A stretch of DNA of 7,235 nt. It comes from an uncultured bacterium. GTDB taxonomy: Bacteria > Planctomycetota > UBA1135 > GCA-002686595. The position numbers were made by a program, and so were the translations under genes. Shown in pieces: positions 1 through 6,265 of this stretch (positions are counted from its first letter, which is position 1; every line of letters begins with the position of its first letter). Where the stretch lies: the NCBI GenBank assembly GCA_913058555.1, contig CAJXRJ010000389.1:1-7235 (forward strand). The letters run 5' to 3'. The notes beneath the pieces are model-generated. The model searched no databases, had not been told where the DNA came from, and worked only from the letters and a program-made list of their open reading frames with translations.

Positions 1-16
1 TGTGTATAAGAGACAG
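1..16. other. Residual Nextera/Tn5 mosaic-end adapter (left end)
   Basis: The first 16 bases (TGTGTATAAGAGACAG) are the last 16 bases of the 19-bp Tn5 mosaic end used in Nextera libraries. They are not genomic. Any frame starting here gives the artefact peptide MYKRQ. True sequence begins at about position 17. Confidence 0.97.
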
Positions 17-71
17 CCCCCGGGGGGACGCGGGCCGGTTCCTTGCTTGGTGGGTGCGGCTGGGCCTCAAC

Positions 72-1388
72 ATGCGCCCTACCATGCACACCATGAACCC
101 ATCCTCCGAGCCAACGCGGATTCGAGTGGGGACCCTGCTGGTCTCGACGGACAGGATCCGGAGTTCCGTGGAGCTGATCCTCCAGGATGGCCTCGTTGCC
201 GGGATCGAGGAGGCCTCTGGCCTTTCGCCCACGGAGCGCGGGCTCATTGCGGCCCCCGGCCTCATCAACGCCCACGCCCACCTTGACCTTGGTTCGCTGC
301 GGGGGGCGGTGCCCGCTGGCGGGTCGTTCCTTCAGTGGGTTGGCCGGGTGGTGGCGGAGCGCGCGGCCATGGGGGAGGAGCGTGTGGCCCAGGGCGTCCG
401 GGACTCCGCGGAGGCCCTTCTTCGTTCGGGAACGACCTCCGTGCTGGATATTGACGGCACTGGCCAGACCCTTCACAGCTTGGGCGACCACCGACTCCGG
501 GTGGCGGCGCTCCGGGAAGTCCTGGATGGATCCCCGGCCGAACCCAATGAGCGCACGGAAGCGGCGATGCGAGCGCTGGCGGAGGTGGGTCTGGCGGGCC
601 GTGGATCCCCCGGCGAGCCTCAGCCAGAAGGGAAGGGGGCCCGGTGGATCGGAATCTCCCCCCATGCCACCCACACGGTTTCCGACGCGCTGCTCCGGGC
701 GGCGGGGGAGGTCCGGAGGGGATCGGCGACACCCAACGGCCTCTCCAGTGGGATGCCCAGTGGGATGCCATGCGCGGTGCACTTCGCGGAGACGGCCGAG
801 GAGTCGGAGTGGCTCATGCGAGGGACGGGCCCATTCGCAGCATGGCTTGGGCAATCCTCTCGGGTACCCGGGACCGTTCGGCTTGAGCGGGCCGGTTTGC
901 TGCAGGGCGCCCTGTTGATTCACGGCAACGATCCCCAGCCGGGGGAGCCTGCGCGCATTGCGGAGGCCGGGGCGGCGGTGGTCCATTGCCCAGGGAGCCA
1001 CCTCTTTTTTGATCGGCCGAGATTTCCGATGGAGACCTATCGTGGTGCTGGCGTGGAGGTCCTTTTGGGGACGGACTCCTGGGCGAGCAACGATGCACTG
1101 GACATGCGCCGGGAGATGCGGATCGCCCGGGAGAGCCTCGGGGTCAGTGCCTCTGAGGCATGGCGCATGGCGACGGAAGCCCCTGCCCGGTGGATTCCCT
1201 CGCCCACGATCACCGGGCGCTTGCACCCCGGGGACGCGGCGGACATAGCGATCTTCAGGTCCCCGTGGAGCGGCGGAGGGGCGCCTGACCTTGCTTCGTC
1301 GGGAGGGCGCGAACAGGTGCTGGAGGCGCTCACACTGGAGCAGCCCGAGCTCGATCGAGTGATCGTCGCCGGGCAGCCGGCTTTCTGA
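72..1388 (+). CDS. Metal-dependent amidohydrolase / deaminase (COG0402, SsnA/MtaD-like)
   Basis: This is a cytosolic amidohydrolase-superfamily enzyme of about 438 residues, the usual length for the cytosine/guanine/S-adenosylhomocysteine deaminase branch. Numbered from the ATG at 72, the metal and catalytic residues are all visible in order: H68-x-H70 (in NAHAHLDL), H237 with E240 (VHFAE), H284 (LLIHGN), HCPGSH, and D335 in LGTDSWASND. That pattern of HxH, HxxE, H and D matches S-adenosylhomocysteine/methylthioadenosine deaminases. The C-terminal GRLHPGDAADIAIF is the typical return to the small beta-sandwich domain. The likely reaction is hydrolytic deamination of a purine nucleoside or related compound. 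Aminofutalosine deaminase (menaquinone route) is another possibility, and the substrate cannot be read from the sequence. The start is uncertain: GTG 54 and ATGs at 72, 84 and 93 are all in frame, none has a good Shine-Dalgarno site, and the frame is open to the contig edge. Conserved sequence begins only at about residue 15. Residues 215-234 form a low-complexity insert with a small tandem duplication. Confidence 0.88.
   Translation: MRPTMHTMNPSSEPTRIRVGTLLVSTDRIRSSVELILQDGLVAGIEEASGLSPTERGLIAAPGLINAHAHLDLGSLRGAVPAGGSFLQWVGRVVAERAAMGEERVAQGVRDSAEALLRSGTTSVLDIDGTGQTLHSLGDHRLRVAALREVLDGSPAEPNERTEAAMRALAEVGLAGRGSPGEPQPEGKGARWIGISPHATHTVSDALLRAAGEVRRGSATPNGLSSGMPSGMPCAVHFAETAEESEWLMRGTGPFAAWLGQSSRVPGTVRLERAGLLQGALLIHGNDPQPGEPARIAEAGAAVVHCPGSHLFFDRPRFPMETYRGAGVEVLLGTDSWASNDALDMRREMRIARESLGVSASEAWRMATEAPARWIPSPTITGRLHPGDAADIAIFRSPWSGGGAPDLASSGGREQVLEALTLEQPELDRVIVAGQPAF
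747..770 (+). repeat. 12-bp tandem duplication inside the amidohydrolase gene
   Basis: AGTGGGATGCCC is followed directly by AGTGGGATGCCA, two copies differing at the last base. It is in frame and encodes a repeated Ser-Gly-Met-Pro. It sits just before the metal-binding VHFAE strand, in a loop that looks low in complexity. It is probably a harmless slippage-type duplication. Confidence 0.85.
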
Positions 1389-1457
1389 CCAGGTTTAGGG
1401 GCGCCGTTTTCCCTATCCTCTGTAGCGTTCCCCGCCGCTCTGCAAGGGCCGGCGACA
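1389..1457. other. Short intergenic spacer
   Basis: This is the spacer between the amidohydrolase and the DHH phosphoesterase. I see no convincing promoter or intrinsic terminator. An AAGGG at 1444-1448 lies 9 bases before the GTG at 1458 and is the best ribosome-binding candidate for the next gene. Confidence 0.5.
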
Positions 1458-2525
1458 GTGCGCTCGCCCGAATCTCCCATGTCGACTTACGAACCCCCTG
1501 CCCCGTCGGATGAGCACAGGGCTGCCGTGGAGCTCCTCGCTGGCTCCAAGCGCGTCTTACTCACTGGCCACGAACGACCCGATGGGGACTGCCTCGGGTC
1601 CCAGGCAGGGCTCGTGCAGATCCTGAAGGCCCGGGGGCAGTCCGCCTTCGTTCTGAATCCGGATGCGCCGGATCGTCGCTACCAGGAGATCCTCACGGAG
1701 GACTTCCACGTCGACGATGGGGGCGCGCTCCCTGAGCACGACCTGGTGGTGATGTTGGATGGGGGCGATCTTTCCAGGACGGGTCGGCTCGCCGGGCGGC
1801 TGGCGAAGGCCGATTCCAAGAAGCTCGTGGTGGACCATCACCTCCACGATGGGGATCGCTGGTGGGACGCGGCTTTCGTCGACACGTCGGCATCGGCCAC
1901 GGGCGTGCTCGTGCGGCGTCTCGCGGCGCACCTGGGGGCCCCGATCGACCCAACGGCCGCGCGGGCCATCTTCACGACGTTGGTCACCGATACCGGTTGG
2001 TTCAAGTACTCGAACACGGACGCGGAGACGCTGACCATTGCCGCCGAGCTGATCAAGGGCGGCGTCCGCCCCGCGGAAGTCTACGGTGACCTGTTCCAGC
2101 GGCAGGGCCAAGACCATCCGCGGAGCCTGAGCGGTGCCCTTGCCCGCACGATCTACTACGCGGACGGCCGTCTCGCCCTGGTGGACCTGCCCGAGGCGCA
2201 GGGCGGAGGCCCGTTCGAAGTGGACAGCGACGGGGTGTTGGACGTTCTGCGATCCGTGGAATCGGTCGAGGTGGCCCTCGTTGTCCGGGCGGTGGACGGC
2301 TCCCGATGCAAGCTGTCCGCTCGCTCGAAGGGAGCCTTCAACGTTCAGCAGCTGGCGGCCCGCTTCGGTGGTGGCGGCCATGCCAAGGCCGCTGGCGCCA
2401 CGATCGAGAGCCCCATCGAGAAGGCCCGCACGGACCTGGTCGAGGCCGCTCTAGAATTGCTCGCTGCGACGACGGAGCGGCGATCCAGTCCACGTTCTGC
2501 AGCTGACGCGGCAAGGAAGTCGTAA
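1458..2525 (+). CDS. nrnA: DHH/DHHA1 phosphoesterase, NrnA-type oligoribonuclease / pAp phosphatase
   Basis: This is a cytosolic two-domain DHH phosphoesterase of 355 residues, close to the usual 310-350 for NrnA. The N-terminal DHH domain shows HERPDGDCLGS (H38, D42, D44), then VVMLDGGDLSRTGR (D101), the signature DHH at 126-128 (VVDHHLHD), and VTDTGWFKYSNT (D178). The C-terminal DHHA1 domain ends in RFGGGGHAKAAGA, with the substrate-binding GGGGH at 304-308. Proteins of this family degrade 2-5 nt RNA (nanoRNA) to mononucleotides and dephosphorylate 3'-phosphoadenosine 5'-phosphate. Some relatives hydrolyse cyclic dinucleotides, and the sequence alone does not separate these roles. GTG 1458 is chosen because AAGGG lies 9 bases upstream. 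ATG 1479 (348 residues) has no Shine-Dalgarno site but gives a more typical N-terminus. The last 20 residues are Ser/Arg/Ala-rich and probably disordered. Confidence 0.93.
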   Translation: MRSPESPMSTYEPPAPSDEHRAAVELLAGSKRVLLTGHERPDGDCLGSQAGLVQILKARGQSAFVLNPDAPDRRYQEILTEDFHVDDGGALPEHDLVVMLDGGDLSRTGRLAGRLAKADSKKLVVDHHLHDGDRWWDAAFVDTSASATGVLVRRLAAHLGAPIDPTAARAIFTTLVTDTGWFKYSNTDAETLTIAAELIKGGVRPAEVYGDLFQRQGQDHPRSLSGALARTIYYADGRLALVDLPEAQGGGPFEVDSDGVLDVLRSVESVEVALVVRAVDGSRCKLSARSKGAFNVQQLAARFGGGGHAKAAGATIESPIEKARTDLVEAALELLAATTERRSSPRSAADAARKS

Positions 2526-2578
2526 GTCTCCGTCAGTTGATCATTCCATCGCTCGCCGAATAGTTCATCGTCCTCGCC

Positions 2579-2584
2579 GAAGAG
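2579..2584 (+). promoter_or_regulatory. Probable ribosome-binding site of the metallophosphoesterase gene
   Basis: GAAGAG lies 6 bases before the GTG at 2591. It is a partial match to the anti-Shine-Dalgarno core. It supports GTG 2591 as the start, which also places the metal-binding DLH motif at the family's normal distance from the N-terminus. Confidence 0.45.
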
Positions 2585-2590
2585 ACTGCT

Positions 2591-3352
2591 GTGAAGATCG
2601 CCCTTATCTCCGACCTGCATTCGAACAAGGAAGCCGCCGACGCGGTCTTTGCCCATATTCGAAGTCAGGGGATCCAGACGATGATCTGCCTGGGTGACAT
2701 CGTGGGCTACGGCCCAGATCCCCATCACTGCGTCGATCTCGTGCGGGGCCACGCGGAAATGACCGTCATGGGCAACCATGACGAAGCGCTCTTCCACGAT
2801 GCGGCGGATTTCAATCCCCACGCCCGGAGCGCCATCGACTGGACCCGGGATCAGCTTCGGCCCCGGTGGTGGAGTGGATCCGAGACCAAAGGACGCTGGC
2901 GCTGGCTCCGTGACCTGGCCCATAGCCACACCATCGATCGATTCACCTTTGTGCATGGATCCCCACGGGATCCGGTGCGCGAGTACGTGCTCTCCACCGA
3001 CGGCTTCCTGAACCCCAGCAAGCTGCGGGCGATCTTCGACTCCTTCGACGACGTCTTCTTCTGCGGGCATACGCATCATCCCGGTGTTCACACGGAGGAC
3101 ATGCGTTTCCTGGGACTGGAGGGCGCCGACGAGCTCACGATCGAGCTGCCCCCGGGCGAAAAGAAGATCGTCAACGTCGGCTCGGTGGGCCAACCCCGGG
3201 ACGGGGACAACCGTGCCTGCTACGCGGTGCTCAACGGCGAGTCGTTGACCTGGCACCGAGTGCAGTACGACTACCGCGCAACCATGGAGAAAATCCTCGC
3301 GACCCAGTCGCTGAGCGAAATCCTGGCGCGGCGCTTGGCCCTCGGTAAGTAG
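2591..3352 (+). CDS. Calcineurin-like metallophosphoesterase (YfcE/ApaH-like)
   Basis: This 253-residue protein starts with GTG and has all conserved motifs of a binuclear metallophosphoesterase: D8-x-H10 (ISDLHSN), G35-D36 (CLGDIVGYGPDP), G61-N62-H63-D64, H122 (FVHGSP), and G159-H160-T-H162 (FCGHTHHPG). NVGSVGQPRDGD at 195-206 is typical of the YfcE/COG0639 group. It has no signal peptide or membrane segment, so it is likely cytosolic. The family hydrolyses phosphodiesters or phosphomonoesters, including cyclic nucleotides and bis-nucleoside polyphosphates in related branches. The substrate here is unknown. It lies 65 bases after the DHH phosphoesterase, so the two phosphoester hydrolases may be co-transcribed, and a link through nucleotide turnover is possible but unproven. 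The next gene's earliest possible start (TTG 3357) lies 4 bases after its stop. Confidence 0.93.
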   Translation: MKIALISDLHSNKEAADAVFAHIRSQGIQTMICLGDIVGYGPDPHHCVDLVRGHAEMTVMGNHDEALFHDAADFNPHARSAIDWTRDQLRPRWWSGSETKGRWRWLRDLAHSHTIDRFTFVHGSPRDPVREYVLSTDGFLNPSKLRAIFDSFDDVFFCGHTHHPGVHTEDMRFLGLEGADELTIELPPGEKKIVNVGSVGQPRDGDNRACYAVLNGESLTWHRVQYDYRATMEKILATQSLSEILARRLALGK

Positions 3353-3431
3353 GCCCTTGGGACCCGCTGAGAATAGAGTCGCACCAGAGACGCCGGGGGG
3401 CGCGGAGGTCTCCGGGCCGCGGACGCGGGCC

Positions 3432-5036
3432 ATGGGGCTCGCCATGGGGGCGGGCCTGTTCCTCTTCTTTCTCTTCGCACCGGGCCTCGGGCTAGACCCG
3501 ATGCAGCGCAAGGTCGCTGCCACCGCGGCGCTCACGGCTACGCTCTGGTTGACGGTGGCGATTCCCGTGGGCGCGGCCTCGCTCCTTCCGGCAGCGCTCT
3601 TCCCGATCCTCGGGGTCCTGCCGGCGAAAGAGGTGGGCCCGATTTACCTGCGCGACCTTGTGCTGCTCTTCCTCGGCGCGTTCGTGGTCGCCCTCGGGCT
3701 CGAGCGTTGGGGAGTGCATAAGCGGATTGCCTTGGGGGTTGTGGCCACCGTTGGGTCGTCGCGCCGGCGACTGGTGCTCGGCTTCATGGCGGCGTCGGCG
3801 TTCCTGTCTATGTGGATCAACAACACCGCCACGACGCTCCTGATGCTGCCGATCGTGGGGGCCGTGCTCTCCCGTTCGGACGAAGAGGATCGCGAGGACG
3901 GCCGCGCGGGGTCGAGCGCTGAAAGCACTGGGGGACCGGACCCGCGGTTCGCTTGGTGCCTGCTGCTTGGGGTCGCGTACTCCGCTTCGGTGGGGGGCAT
4001 GGGGACGCCCGTGGGTACAGCGCCCAACCAGGAGTTTCTGGGCCAGTTCAGCGCGCGGTTCCCGGAGGGCCCAAAGCTCACGTTCGGGGACTGGTTCCTG
4101 GCGTTCGCCCCCCTCGTCATCCTGTTCGTGCCGTTGGCTTGGCTTCTCCTGACCCGGGTGATCTACCGCTTTCCGGAGCCCGTCGGAAAAGACGGCGCTG
4201 GCGAAGCGGTCCGTGCCGAGCGACGGGCGCTTGGGAGCATGTCGACTCCGGAACGGCGCATGGCGTGGGTGTTCGGGACCACGGCTGTCCTCTGGGTCTT
4301 CCGTGCCGACGTCCGACTGGGGGGCTGGTTGGTCCCGGGTTGGTCGAGGTTGCTGCTCGGTGAGGCTGCCCAGGACCCCGCTTGGTATGCGTCCCACAAG
4401 AACGACATCAGTGACGCCACGGTGGCGATCTTCATGGCGATCCTGATGTTTGTCATTCCCTCCGGTGTCGGGCGGGCAGCGACACGCCCGGGGCCCGGCC
4501 GCACGAGCGGCGGCTCAGATCGGTTCTTGATGGACTGGCGCACCGCCTCCAAGCTCCCTTGGGAAGTGCTCCTACTGCTGGGCGGCGGGTTCTGCCTGGC
4601 CCATGGGTTCAAGGTCTCAGGCCTCGATGCTCTCGTGGGCTCCTACCTGGCACCTTGGCTCGAGGGTCGGCCGGTTTGGGTCGTCGTGGGGGCGGTGGCT
4701 CTCCTGGTGAGCCTGCTCACGGAGATCACATCGAACACCGCGACCACCGCCGTGCTCCTGCCCGTGATGGCGTCCGCCGCCGTCGCGGCCGGCGTCGATC
4801 CCATGACCGTGATGCTCCCCGCGACCCTCGCGGCGTCCGCGGCGTTCATGATGCCCGTGGCGACGCCGCCCAACGCCGTGGTGTTCGCCACCCGGCGCAT
4901 CCCCGTGCCAGTGATGGCCAAGGCGGGGATCTGGCTCAATCTCCTCATGGTGGGCCTCATCACTTTGGTGTTCCAGCTCTGGGCGGCGGACCGCCTCGGC
5001 GTCTCCCAAGGGCTGCCCGACTGGGCGCAGAAGTAG
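3432..5036 (+). CDS. SLC13/DASS-family sodium:anion symporter
   Basis: This is a very hydrophobic inner-membrane protein of 534 residues from ATG 3432, full length for the divalent anion:Na+ symporter family (VcINDY, eukaryotic NaDC/NaCT). It has the internal two-fold repeat of that fold. Repeat 1 carries MWINNTATTLLMLP (N130-N131-T132) and GGMGTPVGTAPN (188-199). Repeat 2 carries TEITSNTATTAVLLP (S434-N435-T436) and MPVATPPNAVVF (474-485). These are the substrate- and sodium-binding hairpin tips. Polar loops lie near residues 146-172, 247-275 and 345-370. Family members import succinate, citrate, related carboxylates or sulfate with sodium, and the exact anion is unknown. The first triad is NNT rather than the SNT seen in VcINDY. 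Start choice: TTG 3357 is only 4 bases after the previous stop and would add 25 polar residues, whereas ATG 3432 begins right at the first membrane helix. Neither has a well-placed ribosome-binding site. Confidence 0.92.
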   Translation: MGLAMGAGLFLFFLFAPGLGLDPMQRKVAATAALTATLWLTVAIPVGAASLLPAALFPILGVLPAKEVGPIYLRDLVLLFLGAFVVALGLERWGVHKRIALGVVATVGSSRRRLVLGFMAASAFLSMWINNTATTLLMLPIVGAVLSRSDEEDREDGRAGSSAESTGGPDPRFAWCLLLGVAYSASVGGMGTPVGTAPNQEFLGQFSARFPEGPKLTFGDWFLAFAPLVILFVPLAWLLLTRVIYRFPEPVGKDGAGEAVRAERRALGSMSTPERRMAWVFGTTAVLWVFRADVRLGGWLVPGWSRLLLGEAAQDPAWYASHKNDISDATVAIFMAILMFVIPSGVGRAATRPGPGRTSGGSDRFLMDWRTASKLPWEVLLLLGGGFCLAHGFKVSGLDALVGSYLAPWLEGRPVWVVVGAVALLVSLLTEITSNTATTAVLLPVMASAAVAAGVDPMTVMLPATLAASAAFMMPVATPPNAVVFATRRIPVPVMAKAGIWLNLLMVGLITLVFQLWAADRLGVSQGLPDWAQK

Positions 5037-5064
5037 GGCCCCAAGAGAGCCAGGCGCTACCTGT

Positions 5065-5089
5065 GGTGGGGCCAGCGCTCGGCCCCGCC
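5065..5089 (+). terminator. GC-rich hairpin, possible weak terminator after the symporter
   Basis: GGTGGGGCC (5065-5073) pairs with GGCCCCGCC (5081-5089) around a 7-base loop, giving 9 pairs with one G-U. It starts 29 bases after the symporter stop. No T-run follows, so it is not a classical intrinsic terminator. It could be a pause site, an mRNA-stabilising 3' end, or part of a Rho-independent signal of an unusual kind. Confidence 0.35.
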
Positions 5090-5132
5090 CCGGCGGGTAA
5101 AGAATTCCAGGGGCCTGGTCGATACCCGATCC

Positions 5133-5984
5133 ATGCTCGATCTGCTCCTTGCCTGCGTGCTCATCCTCGCGAACGGGGAAGCTGGTCCCGACCTTTTGCC
5201 GGGGCCCCAAAGCGCCCAGCCCGCGGGGCCCGTCGTGCGTGCGGAGTACTTTGCGATGCATGGCCTGCCCATCATCAGCAACGACGGAGCGCCGCCGCTG
5301 GGGGCGCAGAGGGGAGTGATGGCGCTCCGGCGGGTCGACAACCCGGGGCGGCGGCTGCACGAGCGGGAGGTCACCTTCCTCTCAGATGGCATTCGAGTGC
5401 ACCACTCCGAGGAGATCATCGGCACCGAGCGGCGCCTTGTATGGCGCGAGTTTCGGCCGGACGGCGCCCGCACCTGGGTGGCTGAATGGGACACGGAAAC
5501 AGGCGACTCGAGCACCACGGGCTATGGCTGGCGCCGCGGGATCCACGGGACCCTGGGCTGGAGCCCCGAGGCAGAGAAGCCGGCCTGTGGCCCCCTTGAA
5601 CTCATGGACCGCATGCGTGAGGGGCTCATCCTCCCAGGGGAGACCCTCGCGCTTGTTGAACCCGCCGCGGCGGTGCTGACGGACGTGGAGATCTTCGAAA
5701 GCGATGGTCTTCTCGAAGCGCGCCGGACGGACGGCTCGCTCGTGTGCGTTTGCCCCGCAATGCCTGCCCCGAGCCCCGAAGCGCGTACCGGCACCGAAGG
5801 AGGGACGACCGCCGCCCTTGCTGGGCCCACGAAGACTCCCTCGACCAAGGGCGTTTCGTTCAGTGCAGGTACGGTGTTGGTGCCACTCAAGCAGGAAGGC
5901 TATGCGCGGGCCAGGAAGCGCTGGTTCGTTCCGACACGGCCTGCCCATGAGCGGATGCTCGCCCGGATTCCCAAGCGCAGATAG
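5133..5984 (+). CDS. Hypothetical secreted or membrane-anchored protein
   Basis: I do not recognise this 283-residue protein. It opens with a hydrophobic stretch (residues 2-13, LDLLLACVLILA) followed by NGEAG, which fits a short signal peptide or anchor, although the N-terminus lacks the usual Lys/Arg. Residues 35-145 read as alternating beta-type sequence with charged turns (EVTFLSDGIRVHHSEEI, RRLVWREFRPDGARTWVAEWD). Residues 150-205 continue with a possible second beta region. Residues 209-240 are a Pro/Thr/Gly/Ala-rich linker, and the tail is strongly basic (ARARKRWFVPTRP, ending IPKRR). No catalytic motif is evident. Codon character matches the neighbours. It lies 96 bases after the symporter, and that spacer is open in the same frame with no ATG, GTG or TTG, so ATG 5133 is the first canonical start. 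Cysteines at 8, 152, 205 and 207 are the only ones seen. A periplasmic or outer-surface location is inferred from the N-terminus alone. Confidence 0.7.
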   Translation: MLDLLLACVLILANGEAGPDLLPGPQSAQPAGPVVRAEYFAMHGLPIISNDGAPPLGAQRGVMALRRVDNPGRRLHEREVTFLSDGIRVHHSEEIIGTERRLVWREFRPDGARTWVAEWDTETGDSSTTGYGWRRGIHGTLGWSPEAEKPACGPLELMDRMREGLILPGETLALVEPAAAVLTDVEIFESDGLLEARRTDGSLVCVCPAMPAPSPEARTGTEGGTTAALAGPTKTPSTKGVSFSAGTVLVPLKQEGYARARKRWFVPTRPAHERMLARIPKRR

Positions 5985-6045
5985 GGGGCTCTCGAGGCCT
6001 CGGAAATGGACGCTCCTGTGAGTGCCGCGTAAGGGCTTCCAGTGG

Positions 6046-6062
6046 TTCGGATCCGAATCGGA
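6046..6062. promoter_or_regulatory. Overlapping palindromes, possible operator
   Basis: TTCGGATCCGAA (6046-6057) is a perfect 12-bp palindrome. It overlaps the inverted repeat TCCGA-A-TCGGA (6052-6062). Such a site upstream of an efflux gene could bind a dimeric repressor, but no regulator gene is present in the window to support this. Confidence 0.3.
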
Positions 6063-6107
6063 TTAGGAGTCGAAATGCTGGTGAAGGAAGGGACACTAGT
6101 CATGATC

Positions 6108-6175
6108 CCCGGCTCATGCCGGGTTCGTGTCCCGAGGCCTGCCGCCTCGGCCGGATCGAATCGATGTTTCGACCG
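6108..6175 (+). promoter_or_regulatory. Three consecutive hairpins in the TolC leader
   Basis: Hairpin 1 is CCCGGC-TCAT-GCCGGG (6108-6123). Hairpin 2 is CCGAGGC-CTGCC-GCCTCGG (6132-6150). Hairpin 3 pairs CGG and TCGAA (6152-6160, with A6155 bulged) with TTCGA and CCG (6168-6175) around a 7-base loop. Hairpins 1 and 2 are perfect, and the third has a one-base bulge. Their close packing suggests a folded RNA leader. I did not recognise a named riboswitch. Confidence 0.4.
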
Positions 6176-6204
6176 CGATTCCCCGGCGTCTCTTTCAGAG
6201 TCTT

Positions 6205-6254
6205 CCCCCCTGGGCTCACCCCCGTGCTCTCCCCCTGGCCCACACCCAGGGGGG
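6205..6254 (+). promoter_or_regulatory. Alternative stem-loops covering the TolC ribosome-binding candidate
   Basis: CCCCCCTGGG (6205-6214) is perfectly complementary to CCCAGGGGGG (6245-6254). A second arm, CCCCCTGG (6231-6238), can pair with CCAGGGGG (6246-6253) around a 7-base loop, so the two stems exclude each other. The shared right arm contains AGGGGGG (6248-6254), the best ribosome-binding candidate for GTG 6266 (11 bases between). Either fold would hide it, which would fit translational control. Confidence 0.4.
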
Positions 6255-6265
6255 ATCCAAGCAGC

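Larger units (their letters stand above)
5985..6265. other. 281-base structured intergenic / leader region before the TolC gene
   Basis: This is the longest non-coding stretch in the window. It contains a 10-bp palindrome CGAGGCCTCG (5993-6002), overlapping palindromes at 6046-6062, three consecutive hairpins (6108-6175), and a long inverted repeat next to the downstream start (6205-6254). Translations across it in the TolC frame look non-coding (Pro/Arg/Ser-rich with no family features). It probably holds the promoter and 5' leader of the efflux gene. No clear -35/-10 pair or known riboswitch core was recognised. Confidence 0.6.

Noticed and set aside
1397..1415. Possible terminator AGGG…TTTTCCCT after the amidohydrolase
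   Set aside because: The stem is only 4 bp and the T-run lies in the loop, not after the stem.
2537..2566. Possible promoter (TTGATC and TAGTTC, 18 bases apart) before the metallophosphoesterase
   Set aside because: The -10 element matches the consensus at only two positions, so it is not better than chance.
2345..3535. Minus-strand open frame of 396 codons opposite the metallophosphoesterase
   Set aside because: The + strand gene has every catalytic motif, and the reverse frame shows none and crosses two gene ends.
5148..5156. Lipobox-like L-L-A-C at the start of the hypothetical protein
   Set aside because: The cysteine is at residue 8, too close to the N-terminus to leave room for a positive region and a full hydrophobic segment.
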